Source: Verrucomicrobiales bacterium (GTDB taxonomy: Bacteria; Verrucomicrobiota; Verrucomicrobiia; Methylacidiphilales; JAAUTS01). Taken from it: 64,000 bases of DNA. The translations under genes and the position numbers were made by a program. The stretch lies in contig JAIRPN010000016.1 of assembly GCA_031256975.1 (NCBI GenBank), positions 124,001 through 188,000 on the forward strand, read 5' to 3'. The notes below the pieces were generated by a model that saw nothing but the letters and a program-made list of their open reading frames with translations, made no database searches and was not told where the DNA came from. Shown piece by piece: positions 36,247 to 44,566 of the stretch (position 1 is the stretch's first letter; every line of letters begins with the position of its first letter).

Positions 36247-36597
36247 GTTAATTACTCCTTTGTTTGATTTTCTGGTTTTATAACTGCATCACCCGTGCCA
36301 AGGTTTTTTTGATAATCCAATTTTCTTAACTCTCTAATGACAAGATTGTTATAAAAATATCATGAAATGACATTCAGCCTTGAATTGAGACATAATTACA
36401 CATATTATTAATTGGCCTTGCTATTAGCGCCATAATGACGCTAATAGCAATCTCTCCCAAGTCTTTACACAGAAAAACCTCGAACCCTAATTGATTGATT
36501 TTTAGATAGTTACAATTAATATTGCCTTTACGGACGATTCCGCCGACTTGGCATATCCATTGCAGATTAAAACACTATCAAGAAAGAGGATTTAATT
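36247..36597. other. Divergent hsp20-clpB intergenic region
   Basis: This 351-base AT-rich gap carries the promoters of both heat-shock genes. It contains the palindrome at 36418-36450, a poly-A/T stretch near 36330-36360 and the clpB ribosome binding site (GAGG near 36588). I could not fix a sigma-32 type promoter by eye. Confidence 0.6.
36418..36450. promoter_or_regulatory. Perfect 12-9-12 palindrome, candidate heat-shock operator
   Basis: The arms TTGCTATTAGCG (36418-36429) and CGCTAATAGCAA (36439-36450) are exact reverse complements around nine bases. The geometry is that of the HrcA operator CIRCE (nine-base arms, nine-base spacer), and TTAGC/GCTAA is shared, but the rest of the sequence differs. 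It sits about midway between hsp20 and clpB, and each arm holds one TTAGCG word. An operator for a heat-shock repressor is plausible; a factor-independent hairpin is the alternative, although no T-run follows. Confidence 0.6.
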
Positions 36598-39216
36598 ATG
36601 GATTTGAATAAATTTACAGAGAAAGCCCAGCTCGGTCTGGCGGAAGCACAGCAAATCGCCGCCAAGCTTGGCCATCAGAACGTCGACGTCGAACACTTGC
36701 TGGCGGCGTTGATTGAACAGGAAAACGGCCTGATTCCCCGTTTGGTGGAAAAATGTCAGATTTCTGTCGAGTTGCTGCTTTCAAAACTCGAAGGGGAACT
36801 CTCCAAGGTACCGCGACTCAGCCAGTCGCATGGCACACAACAAGGAGTTTACGTCACTCAGCGATTGAATTCGTTGCTGGCAAAGGCACAGGAAGAAGCC
36901 AAGAAACTGAAAGATGAGTACGTTAGCGTCGAACACCTGGTTCTCCCCATGTTTGACGAGGACAAGCACAGCGGCGTTGGCCGCGTGTTCAACGAACTCG
37001 GATTCAAGAAAGATGAATTCCTCAAGGCGCTAACGGCCATCCGCGGCAATCAACGGGTAACCAGTGCCAATCCCGAGGCTACCTATGAAGCCTTGGAAAA
37101 GTATGGCCGCGACCTTACCCGCCTGGCCCAGCAAAACAAATTGGACCCGGTGATCGGCCGCGATACGGAAATCCGGCGCGCCATCCAGGTATTGTCACGC
37201 CGCACCAAGAATAATCCGGTGTTGATCGGTGAACCCGGTGTCGGCAAGACCGCGATCGTGGAAGGCCTTGCCCGCCGCATCGTCGCCGGTGATGTGCCGG
37301 AAAGCCTGAAAGACAAACGCATCATCACTCTGGATCTCAGTTCTCTCATTGCGGGCGCAAAATTCCGCGGCGAATTCGAGGAACGCCTGAAAGCCGTTCT
37401 GCAAGAAGTCTCCAAAGCCGCCGGACAAATCATTTTGTTTATCGATGAAATTCACACCATGGTGGGCGCAGGCAAAGCCGAGGGCGCGATGGACGCGGGC
37501 AATATGCTCAAGCCCATGCTGGCTCGCGGTGAATTGCACTGCATCGGCGCCACCACGCTGGATGAGTACCGCAAATACATTGAAAAGGACGCCGCCTTGG
37601 AACGCCGTTTCCAACCGGTAATGGTCAACGAACCGAGCGTGGAGGACACCATTTCCATCCTGCGCGGCCTGCGCGAACGTTACGAATTGCACCATGGCGT
37701 GCGCATCCAGGACTCTGCTCTGGTGGCAGCCGCCCTGTTGTCTCATCGCTACATCAGCGACCGTTTCTTGCCGGACAAGGCCATCGACCTGGTGGATGAA
37801 TCCGCCGCAAAACTGCGCACCGAGATTGAATCCATGCCAGAGGAACTGGAATCCCTCGAACGCCGCGTCATGCAGCTCGAGATCGAGCGCGAGGCGTTGA
37901 AGAAGGAAAAGGACAAGGCCTCGAAATCACGGCTGGCGGACTTGGAGAAGGAATTGGCCGAATTGAAGGCCCAGCGTGACACTCTCAAGGCGCAATGGAC
38001 CAACGAAAAGTCCTCGATTGAATCCATCCGCACTTTGCGCGAGCAATTGGAAAATTTCCGCCACCAAATGGATGTGGCCCAGCGCAACAACGACCTGAAC
38101 CGCGTAGCCGAATTGAAGTATGGCAAAATTCCCGATCTGGAGAAAAAGGCCAAGGAAGCCGAGGACAAACTGAAGAACCGCAAAGGCGGTAACCAGTTGG
38201 TGCAGGAAGAAGTCACCGCTGACGAAATTGCCGAGGTGGTTTCCCGTTGGACCGGTATCCCGGTCAATAAATTGCTGGAAGGCGAAAAGGAAAAGCTGTT
38301 GCAGCTCGACAAGATCCTGCACCAGCGTGTGATCGGCCAAGAAGAGGCCGTGCAGGCCGTTGCCGACGCGGTGATCCGCGCGCGCAGCGGGTTGAAGGAC
38401 CCGAAACGCCCGATCGGCTCGTTCATCTTCCTCGGTCCGACCGGTGTCGGTAAAACCGAACTGGCCCGCGCCCTGGCGGAATCTTTGTTTGATTCGGAGG
38501 ACAACATCATCCGCATTGACATGAGCGAATACATGGAAAAACACGCCGTCGCCCGTTTGATCGGCGCGCCTCCCGGCTACGTCGGTTACGAAGAAGGCGG
38601 ACAGCTTACCGAAGCCGTGCGCCGCAAGCCCTACGCGGTGATCCTGTTCGATGAAATCGAGAAGGCCCACCACGATGTATTCAATTTGTTCCTGCAAATT
38701 CTCGACGACGGACGCCTGACCGACAGCCAGGGCCGTGTGGTGGATTTCAAGAACACGCTGATCATCATGACCTCGAATATTGGCAGCCCGCATTTGCTGG
38801 AAGACGCCAACGACAAGGGCAAGATCACGGAAAAGATCCGCGACAAGGTGTTGAACGAATTGCGCCAGCACTTCCGCCCGGAATTCCTGAACCGGGTGGA
38901 TGACATCGTGTTGTTCAAGCCGCTAACGCTGAACGAAATCAAGCAGATCGTGGAATTGCTGCTCAACCAGCTCAAGAGTCGCCTGAAAGACCGCGGCATC
39001 GAGCTGACCTTGAGTGACGCAGCAAAGGAACATATCGCCCGGGCCGGCTATGATCCGGTCTACGGCGCACGCCCGCTGAAACGCTACTTGCAACGCGAAG
39101 TCGAGACCGGCTTGTCCAGGAAACTGCTGTCCGGTGAAATTACCGATAATAGCAGCGTGGAAATCGGGCTCAAGGACGGAGCCCTGGCTTTCCACTCCAA
39201 AAACAAGGTTGTATAA
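36598..39216 (+). CDS. clpB: ClpB disaggregase
   Basis: An 872-residue Hsp100 ATPase that, with DnaK, extracts proteins from aggregates. It has an N-terminal Clp_N repeat domain (to about 150), a first AAA+ domain with Walker A GEPGVGKT and Walker B FIDEIHT, a long coiled middle domain near residues 400-530 rich in Glu/Lys/Arg (present in ClpB, absent in ClpA/C), and a second AAA+ domain with GPTGVGKT and FDEIEKAH. The start is supported by GAGG eight bases upstream. It is divergent from hsp20 and is followed by a strong terminator. Confidence 0.97.
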   Translation: MDLNKFTEKAQLGLAEAQQIAAKLGHQNVDVEHLLAALIEQENGLIPRLVEKCQISVELLLSKLEGELSKVPRLSQSHGTQQGVYVTQRLNSLLAKAQEEAKKLKDEYVSVEHLVLPMFDEDKHSGVGRVFNELGFKKDEFLKALTAIRGNQRVTSANPEATYEALEKYGRDLTRLAQQNKLDPVIGRDTEIRRAIQVLSRRTKNNPVLIGEPGVGKTAIVEGLARRIVAGDVPESLKDKRIITLDLSSLIAGAKFRGEFEERLKAVLQEVSKAAGQIILFIDEIHTMVGAGKAEGAMDAGNMLKPMLARGELHCIGATTLDEYRKYIEKDAALERRFQPVMVNEPSVEDTISILRGLRERYELHHGVRIQDSALVAAALLSHRYISDRFLPDKAIDLVDESAAKLRTEIESMPEELESLERRVMQLEIEREALKKEKDKASKSRLADLEKELAELKAQRDTLKAQWTNEKSSIESIRTLREQLENFRHQMDVAQRNNDLNRVAELKYGKIPDLEKKAKEAEDKLKNRKGGNQLVQEEVTADEIAEVVSRWTGIPVNKLLEGEKEKLLQLDKILHQRVIGQEEAVQAVADAVIRARSGLKDPKRPIGSFIFLGPTGVGKTELARALAESLFDSEDNIIRIDMSEYMEKHAVARLIGAPPGYVGYEEGGQLTEAVRRKPYAVILFDEIEKAHHDVFNLFLQILDDGRLTDSQGRVVDFKNTLIIMTSNIGSPHLLEDANDKGKITEKIRDKVLNELRQHFRPEFLNRVDDIVLFKPLTLNEIKQIVELLLNQLKSRLKDRGIELTLSDAAKEHIARAGYDPVYGARPLKRYLQREVETGLSRKLLSGEITDNSSVEIGLKDGALAFHSKNKVV

Positions 39217-39246
39217 GACTCCAACCCGTATCCATATTAGCTGAGC

Positions 39247-39281
39247 AAGGGACATGGCATCATGCCATGTCCCTTTATTTT
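39247..39281 (+). terminator. Rho-independent terminator of clpB
   Basis: A near-perfect stem AAGGGACATGGCA / TGCCATGTCCCTT with a three-base loop is followed by TATTTTG. It begins 31 bases after the clpB stop. Confidence 0.9.
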
Positions 39282-39354
39282 GCATAATCGGAACAACCTT
39301 TTATACAGCGAATTAATGCCTTCAAAAACAATCTATTAGATTTTATGAAAAGTG

Positions 39355-39673
39355 CATTAGACTGCTTGTGTTTATTGGAAATAAGCATATTCTATTTCCG
39401 TCCGCCTGCAGCGGACATCTACGGGGGTAGAAAAAGGCCCCCCTCGCAAGAGGGGGGCCGAAGTAGGTGCCCCTCCCCCCGGGGAGTAGTGTGGGGTGTT
39501 GGAGGAAGGGGCTGCTACAAGCTCATCCAGTCTGTGTGTGAGAGCAGAATGAAATCTCGCAGCTTCTCCCTGCCTGTTTGGGGGGTAGTCCATGGGGGGC
39601 AGAGAGAAAATTCTATAAATCTTTGGTTAGTTCGTTACGTACTCCTCGTTTACTTTCCACAAGCAGCTTAATG
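39355..39673. mobile_element. GC-rich hairpin element with imperfect inverted ends (MITE-like candidate)
   Basis: A 319-base segment is bounded by CATTAGACTGCTTGTG (39355-39370) and the inverse complement of CATTAAGCTGCTTGTG (39658-39673), 14 of 16 identical. The interior is full of G and C tracts in otherwise AT-rich DNA. It contains the hairpins GTCCGC-CTGCA-GCGGAC (about 39399-39416), a ten-base stem closed by a GCAA tetraloop (39436-39459), and CCCCTCCCCCCGGGGAG. Read on the minus strand the tetraloop hairpin is followed by TTTTT like a terminator. No convincing coding sequence lies within. It may be a non-autonomous element or a structured RNA. Confidence 0.45.
39436..39459 (-). terminator. 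Very stable GNRA-type hairpin with T-run on the minus strand
   Basis: Bases GGCCCCCCTC and GAGGGGGGCC pair perfectly around GCAA. On the minus strand the stem is followed by TTTTTCT, the form of an intrinsic terminator, although no minus-strand gene is evident upstream of it. Confidence 0.5.
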
Positions 39674-39822
39674 ATTTTTTCCTTAATGCCAAGCTTTTTG
39701 TATTAAATAATTAATTGTTTTATACGCTAATTTTAAATTTCTACGTCACGGGAAAAGACAAATCGTTTGTTCGTTCCTTGAAACCCGGCCGTGAAACCCT
39801 ATGTTTACTGCGTAGATTCATC

Positions 39823-40560
39823 ATGGATGTCGCCGAAATTTACCGCCAATTAACAGAAACCGCGCTGGCACAGGGTTTTCATTGCGAAGCTTATGGTCAA
39901 ATTGGCAATTACCCCCTGCCCGCTTTTCGACGCGACGCCAACGGTGAAAAAACGCAGATTTACCTGTCGTCCGGCATTCACGGTGACGAACCGGCCGGCG
40001 TTCACGCGATACTGCGACTGCTGCAATCCGGTTTCTTTGACCAGCGCGCCCGCTGGTTGATGTGTCCCATGCTCAACCCCAGCGGGCTGGCAGCAAATAA
40101 ACGCGAGAACTTCCAGGGACTCGACCTTAACCGTGATTACCGCGCCTTGGCGTCGGAGGAAATCCGCACGCACCGTTCATGGTTAGCGTCGCAAGCCCCC
40201 TACCAATTGGCGCTCTCGTTGCACGAGGACTGGGAAACGACGGGTTTTTATCTGTACGAAATCAATACGTCGCCGTATCCCTGCGTCGGCCCGGCGGTCT
40301 TGCAACAAACCTGCAAGATTATCGCCACGGAAAGCAATGCATTGCTGGACGGGCATGAGGTCACTTCGCCGGGCTACATCCTGCACCGTCCCGAGGCCGA
40401 CGAACCGACCAACTGGCCGGAGGCCATCTATCACGTCAAATTGCATCCCGTGCTGTCCTGTACTTTTGAGACACCCAGCCAGCTGCCCTTGGAACAACGC
40501 ATCCGCACCCATGTGGCGGCAACCACCGCAGCGGTGGAAAAATTCCTGTCGCAGCTCTAG
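39823..40560 (+). CDS. M14-family zinc peptidase (desuccinylase/carboxypeptidase-like)
   Basis: About 245 residues from MDVAEIYRQL. The zinc site of M14 proteins is visible: HGDEPAG gives His and Glu, LDLNRDY gives the substrate-binding Asn-Arg, and SLHEDWETTGFYLYE gives the second His. The C-terminal FETPSQLPL is shared with the fragment at 1-399, a paralogue. The closest known types hydrolyse murein tripeptides (MpaA) or acylated amino acids. The frame runs upstream to 39715 without a good start. It converges with the EamA gene, overlapping it by four bases. Confidence 0.8.
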   Translation: MDVAEIYRQLTETALAQGFHCEAYGQIGNYPLPAFRRDANGEKTQIYLSSGIHGDEPAGVHAILRLLQSGFFDQRARWLMCPMLNPSGLAANKRENFQGLDLNRDYRALASEEIRTHRSWLASQAPYQLALSLHEDWETTGFYLYEINTSPYPCVGPAVLQQTCKIIATESNALLDGHEVTSPGYILHRPEADEPTNWPEAIYHVKLHPVLSCTFETPSQLPLEQRIRTHVAATTAAVEKFLSQL

Positions 40561-41396
40561 ACTTTGCGGTTAGCGAGCCAGACCGCCAGCATCATCACCG
40601 CCAACCCGCACAACAATCTCGGGACATCCGCCTGTTCCCGGAACACCAACAGCGACACCAACACCGCGGCCGGGATTTTTGCGTTATTGAACACCGCCAA
40701 CACCGCAGTGGCAACCCGTGTCGCCCCCAGATTCCACCAAAAAAAACACAGGCCGCTGGCCAGTACGCCAAGATAAGCAATGACCAGCCATTGTTTCCAA
40801 TCCGGCCGGAATTGTCCCCAGTCCGTCACTGGCACTGTGACCAAAGCGGTCACCAATACCGCCCCCAGCAACAGCCAGCCAAACAAGCCGGTATCGCCGC
40901 TAACCGCGAGTCGACCGCGCAGATTTTTATAGGCAAGCTGCCCCGCCGCAAAGCACAGGTTGGAAATTTGCACCAATAAAAAACCGCTTCCCAAGGCCCC
41001 CGTCATCCCCTGCCACTTGACGATTGCGGCTCCAAGTACCGCCAGTAGCGCCGCGATCATCCCGCCCAGCCAGAATTTCCTTTGCCAGCAGGCATCCAGC
41101 AAGGACAGGTAAATCGGCGTGAAAATCGTGTAAATCGCCACCTCATAGGCGCTGAGATAGGCGAAGGAGCGCTGGTAACAAAGATACATCGCCCCGAATT
41201 GCAGCGCGCCGATCAACGCCAGTTGCAGCTTCGCCGTTAGCGTGATGTTCTCGCGGCGCAGGAACGGGAGAAACACCAGCAGGGCGAACGCTAACCGCAG
41301 GAACGCCACCGCCGTGGAATCGAGCCCCGACAGCTGGTCCTTGATCAGTCCAAACGAAAAAGCCCAGACCAGCGAGACCAGCAGCAACAGCCCCAT
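40557..41396 (-). CDS. EamA/DMT-family transporter
   Basis: A 279-residue membrane protein with ten predicted spans as two EamA repeats, starting MGLLLLVSLVWAFSFGLIKDQL. The typical VWAFSF and, in the second half, YLGVLASGLCFFWWNLGATRV are present. Members export amino acids, purines or other metabolites; the substrate cannot be told. It lies three bases after the glmM stop, the last gene of the ftsH-to-eamA series. Confidence 0.83.
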   Translation of the reverse strand: MGLLLLVSLVWAFSFGLIKDQLSGLDSTAVAFLRLAFALLVFLPFLRRENITLTAKLQLALIGALQFGAMYLCYQRSFAYLSAYEVAIYTIFTPIYLSLLDACWQRKFWLGGMIAALLAVLGAAIVKWQGMTGALGSGFLLVQISNLCFAAGQLAYKNLRGRLAVSGDTGLFGWLLLGAVLVTALVTVPVTDWGQFRPDWKQWLVIAYLGVLASGLCFFWWNLGATRVATAVLAVFNNAKIPAAVLVSLLVFREQADVPRLLCGLAVMMLAVWLANRKV

Positions 41397-41399
41397 GGA

Positions 41400-42767
41400 T
41401 CACCTCGCCCCGATCGAATCCCGGATCGCCTGCAACACCGGCTGGGCCAATTGCTCCAGCCCGTTGTCACTGGCGTTTTCCAGCAGCACCCGGATCTTGT
41501 TCTCGGTGCCGGAGTAACGGATAAACAAACGTCCCTTGGAACCAAGCTTTTGCTCCGCGTCCTTGATCGCAGTTTGCACCGCAGGCAATTGTTCCAGCGG
41601 TTTTTTCTCGCTAACCGGGAGATTGTACAACTTCTGCGGGTACTTCTTCATCACCTTGCGCAATTCCTTCAACGGACGCCCTGAAGTGCGGCAGACATCC
41701 AGGATTTGCAGGGCGCTGAGCAGGCCGTCGCCAGACGGCGCGTGCTCGAGGAACAGAAAATGCCCGGACTGCTCGCCGCCGAAAACGTAACCTTCCTCGC
41801 GCATTTTTTCCAACACATAGCGGTCGCCCACCTCGGTGCGGACCACCTTGCCACCGGCATTTTCAACCGCCTCGTCCAGGCCGAGATTGCTCATCACCGT
41901 GGCCACGATGGTTTTCTTCGGCAATTCATTCCGCTTGAGAAAAGCCGTGCCGATGATGGCCAGATATTCATCACCGTCGAGCGCCTCGCCCGCCTCATCG
42001 ACCAGGATCAAACGGTCGGCATCGCCGTCCAGCGCGATACCGATGGCATTGCCATATTTCTTCACCTCGGCCTGCAACGCCTCGGGATGCATGCTGCCGC
42101 AGGATTTGTTGATGTTAATGCCATCAGGCCGGCATCCGATCTGCTTCACCGTGGCGCCATAGTTTTTCAAGATATACACCGCGCTGTTCCAGGCCGCGCC
42201 GTTGGCGGCATCCAGCACAATGGTCCGGTCCTGGAGGGTAAAATCAGAAGACACGGTTTTATCCAGCGCCTCCTTGTACATCTCCAGATAAATCGGCTCG
42301 GCGCTAAACTCCATCACCGCCGGCACATCATGGGACAAGGGCGGCACCTCATGGACTTCCCCGATGATTTGCTCGATGGCCAGTTCATCCTCGTCGGCAA
42401 GCTTGAAGCCCTTGCTGTCGAAAAACTTGATGCCATTGTCCTGATAATCGTTGTGCGAGGCGCTGATCATGATCCCGGCATTGACCCCCATCGAGTTCGC
42501 CAGCATCGACACGGCACCCGACGGCACCACGCCGAGGCGCGTCACCTGCGCGCCGCCCGCCAGCAACCCGCGGCAAAGGCTGTCTTCCAGCACATAGCCG
42601 GACGACCGGGTATCCCGGCCGACAATAAACACCGGCTCCTTCTTCTCCTTGCCAAAATGCTTCGCCGCCGCATTGCCAATCCGCCAGACAAATTCGGGAG
42701 TCATCGGCTCAATTTCATAACGCCCTCTGATCCCATCCGTTCCAAACCACTTCCGTTTAACACTCAT
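41400..42767 (-). CDS. glmM: Phosphoglucosamine mutase
   Basis: Converts glucosamine-6-phosphate to glucosamine-1-phosphate for UDP-GlcNAc synthesis. The 455-residue protein has the GTDGIRG start motif, the catalytic phosphoserine Ser104 in GIMISASHNDYQDNGIKFF, the metal loop DGDADR and the phosphate-binding RYSGTENKIRV near the C terminus. It follows cdaA by 24 bases. In many bacteria GlmM binds and inhibits CdaA, so the pairing has regulatory meaning as well as metabolic sense. Confidence 0.95.
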   Translation of the reverse strand: MSVKRKWFGTDGIRGRYEIEPMTPEFVWRIGNAAAKHFGKEKKEPVFIVGRDTRSSGYVLEDSLCRGLLAGGAQVTRLGVVPSGAVSMLANSMGVNAGIMISASHNDYQDNGIKFFDSKGFKLADEDELAIEQIIGEVHEVPPLSHDVPAVMEFSAEPIYLEMYKEALDKTVSSDFTLQDRTIVLDAANGAAWNSAVYILKNYGATVKQIGCRPDGININKSCGSMHPEALQAEVKKYGNAIGIALDGDADRLILVDEAGEALDGDEYLAIIGTAFLKRNELPKKTIVATVMSNLGLDEAVENAGGKVVRTEVGDRYVLEKMREEGYVFGGEQSGHFLFLEHAPSGDGLLSALQILDVCRTSGRPLKELRKVMKKYPQKLYNLPVSEKKPLEQLPAVQTAIKDAEQKLGSKGRLFIRYSGTENKIRVLLENASDNGLEQLAQPVLQAIRDSIGAR

Positions 42768-42791
42768 GCAAAAAATCCGTTATCCTCCCGC

Positions 42792-43568
42792 TCAGACCGT
42801 CTTGGCCTGCTCCTCTTCCAATGCCGGGCCTTTTTTCTTCGGCACCAGCAATTCAGTCAACCGTTGCCGCAAACTGTCATGCGTCAAATTCCGTTCCAGG
42901 GCCCCGCGGAACGCGATCGAGATTTCCCCGCGCTCCTCCGACAACACCACGATCACCGCGTCCGTCTCCTCGGAAAAACCCAGCGCGGCGCGGTGGCGCA
43001 AACCCAGGTTGCGGTCCAGATCCTGCCTGGTCGTTAGCGGGAAAATGCAACCCGCGACGATAATTTTCTCGCCGCTGATCAGCACCCCGCCGTCATGCAA
43101 CGGGGTCTTGTCGGTGAAAATCGTCACCAACAATTCATCGGTCACCTTGCCGTCAATCACCACGCCGCTCTCGCGGGTCGGATGGTTCGAATTGGTGCGC
43201 TCAACCGCGATAAGCGCCCCCAGGTCTTTCTCCTGCAATTGCATCACGCTGCGCACGATGTCCTCGATGATGAAACGCTGGTTGGAATTGCCGCGCTGGA
43301 GAATCACCTCGCCCACTCCGGTGAACATGCGGCGCAATTCCGGCTGGAACACCACGATCAACGCCAGGATCAGCAGCAGGTACGAATCACGCAGGAAATT
43401 GCCGATCACCTCCAGCTTGAACACCGTCACCAGAATAATCAGCACGCCGAAGAAGATGCAGGCGCCCAGCATGGCCATGCCGCCGCGGGTACCGTGGAAG
43501 GTGCGGTACATATACCAAATTACCGCCAGAATGACGATGACTTCGAAAATGATTTTGACCCAATCCAT
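42792..43568 (-). CDS. cdaA: Diadenylate cyclase CdaA (c-di-AMP synthase)
   Basis: Makes c-di-AMP from two ATP. Of 258 residues the first 90 or so hold three membrane spans; the DAC domain follows with TPLHDGGVLI (the DGA-type motif, here DGG) and LGLRHRAALGFSEETDAVIVVLSEE containing RHR. The usual partner gene ybbR is missing between cdaA and glmM. The 3' end is Lys/Glu-rich. The matching hydrolase-like gene pgpH lies 4.4 kb away on the other strand. c-di-AMP commonly controls potassium and osmotic balance and cell-wall stress. Confidence 0.94.
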   Translation of the reverse strand: MDWVKIIFEVIVILAVIWYMYRTFHGTRGGMAMLGACIFFGVLIILVTVFKLEVIGNFLRDSYLLLILALIVVFQPELRRMFTGVGEVILQRGNSNQRFIIEDIVRSVMQLQEKDLGALIAVERTNSNHPTRESGVVIDGKVTDELLVTIFTDKTPLHDGGVLISGEKIIVAGCIFPLTTRQDLDRNLGLRHRAALGFSEETDAVIVVLSEERGEISIAFRGALERNLTHDSLRQRLTELLVPKKKGPALEEEQAKTV

Positions 43569-43627
43569 AACCGTTGACCTGCGACTTAATGATGTTCGGA
43601 CGGCAGGAGCTTTTCAAGCGCTAGTTT

Positions 43628-44464
43628 TCAGTTTTCCAACTTCTTCCACATCTCGATGAACTTGGCGCATTGCTCGACCTCATGCACGCGCCAGACCTGC
43701 GGGCCGCCCTGCTGCAATAACCAGCCATAAACCGCCAGTGCGCCGGTGAAACGGTCCTGCAGCGAGACGTTCAGCACATGCGACAGGAAAGACTTGCGGG
43801 AAACCCCCCACATCATCGGCCGTTGCAGGCTGCGCCAGGCCTTGGTGGCGCGAATCAATTGCAAATTATGTTCCGCGTTTTTGCCGAAACCGATGCCGGC
43901 ATCGTAGATAATCCGTTCACGCGGCACCCCCAGCGCCTCCAGTTTGTCCCCCAGTTCGCGCAAAAAGCCGCTAACCGTCGACACCACGTCGTCATACGCC
44001 GGTTTCAACTGCATCTGCTTAGGGCGGTCGAGGCTGTGCATCGCGATGTAACCCGCACCGCTCCCGGCAACCACCTGCAACATGCGCCCATCCCACTGGC
44101 CGCCGCTCACATCATTGATGATCGAGGCTCCGGCGTCGATGGCTTGTCGCGCCACTTCCGCCTTGTAGGTATCAATCGAAATCACCGTTAGCGGCCAGCG
44201 TTTGTTCATCTCGCGGATCACCGGGATGACGCGGCGCAATTCCTCGTCCTCCGCCACCGCCTCGGCCCCGGGACGGGTCGATTCGCCGCCGACATCAATG
44301 ATTTGCGCCCCGGCGTTCAGCATTTCCTCCGCGCGGAACAAGGCGCTTTCCAGCGTGGCGTAACTGCCGCCGTCGGAAAACGAATCCGGTGTGATATTCA
44401 GGATCCCCGCCAACAACGGACGGTCGCCAAACGTCAAACTTCCCTGGGCATGTCGCCAAATCAT
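43628..44464 (-). CDS. folP: Dihydropteroate synthase
   Basis: Condenses p-aminobenzoate with the pterin pyrophosphate in folate synthesis. The 278-residue TIM barrel shows GILNITPDSFSDGG, DVGGESTRPGAE, ISIDTYKAEVA and, at the phosphate site, GIGFGKNAEHN. It sits between ftsH and cdaA-glmM; ftsH-folP-glmM is also the order in Escherichia coli, with cdaA as the insertion here. A terminator separates it from ftsH. Confidence 0.95.
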   Translation of the reverse strand: MIWRHAQGSLTFGDRPLLAGILNITPDSFSDGGSYATLESALFRAEEMLNAGAQIIDVGGESTRPGAEAVAEDEELRRVIPVIREMNKRWPLTVISIDTYKAEVARQAIDAGASIINDVSGGQWDGRMLQVVAGSGAGYIAMHSLDRPKQMQLKPAYDDVVSTVSGFLRELGDKLEALGVPRERIIYDAGIGFGKNAEHNLQLIRATKAWRSLQRPMMWGVSRKSFLSHVLNVSLQDRFTGALAVYGWLLQQGGPQVWRVHEVEQCAKFIEMWKKLEN

Positions 44465-44502
44465 GGAGAAAAATTAGCGGGAATCACGAGCCTCGAACAT
44501 CA

Positions 44503-44546
44503 CAAAAAAATAGTCCTATCCGGCTGGGTTTGCCGGACAGGACTAA
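44503..44546 (-). terminator. Rho-independent terminator of ftsH
   Basis: On the minus strand a 14- to 15-base stem TAGTCCTGTCCGGC / GCCGGATAGGACTA (one G-T pair) with a seven-base loop is followed by TTTTTTTG. It lies about 20 bases after the ftsH stop and before folP. Confidence 0.92.
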
Positions 44547-44566
44547 TCGTAAGACTCTGGCCGTCG

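Noticed and set aside
39372-39593. Minus-strand 73-codon frame in the GC-rich hairpin element
   Set aside because: It reads through the stable hairpins and G/C tracts, is low-complexity in sequence and has no ribosome binding site.
39313-39690. TTAATGCC at both sides of the hairpin element as a target-site duplication
   Set aside because: The two copies stand 34 and 9 bases away from the inverted ends, not adjacent to them, so chance similarity in AT-rich DNA is more likely.
41706-43037. Plus-strand open frame of over 400 codons opposite glmM and cdaA
   Set aside because: It is antisense to two well-conserved enzymes and has no recognisable domain.
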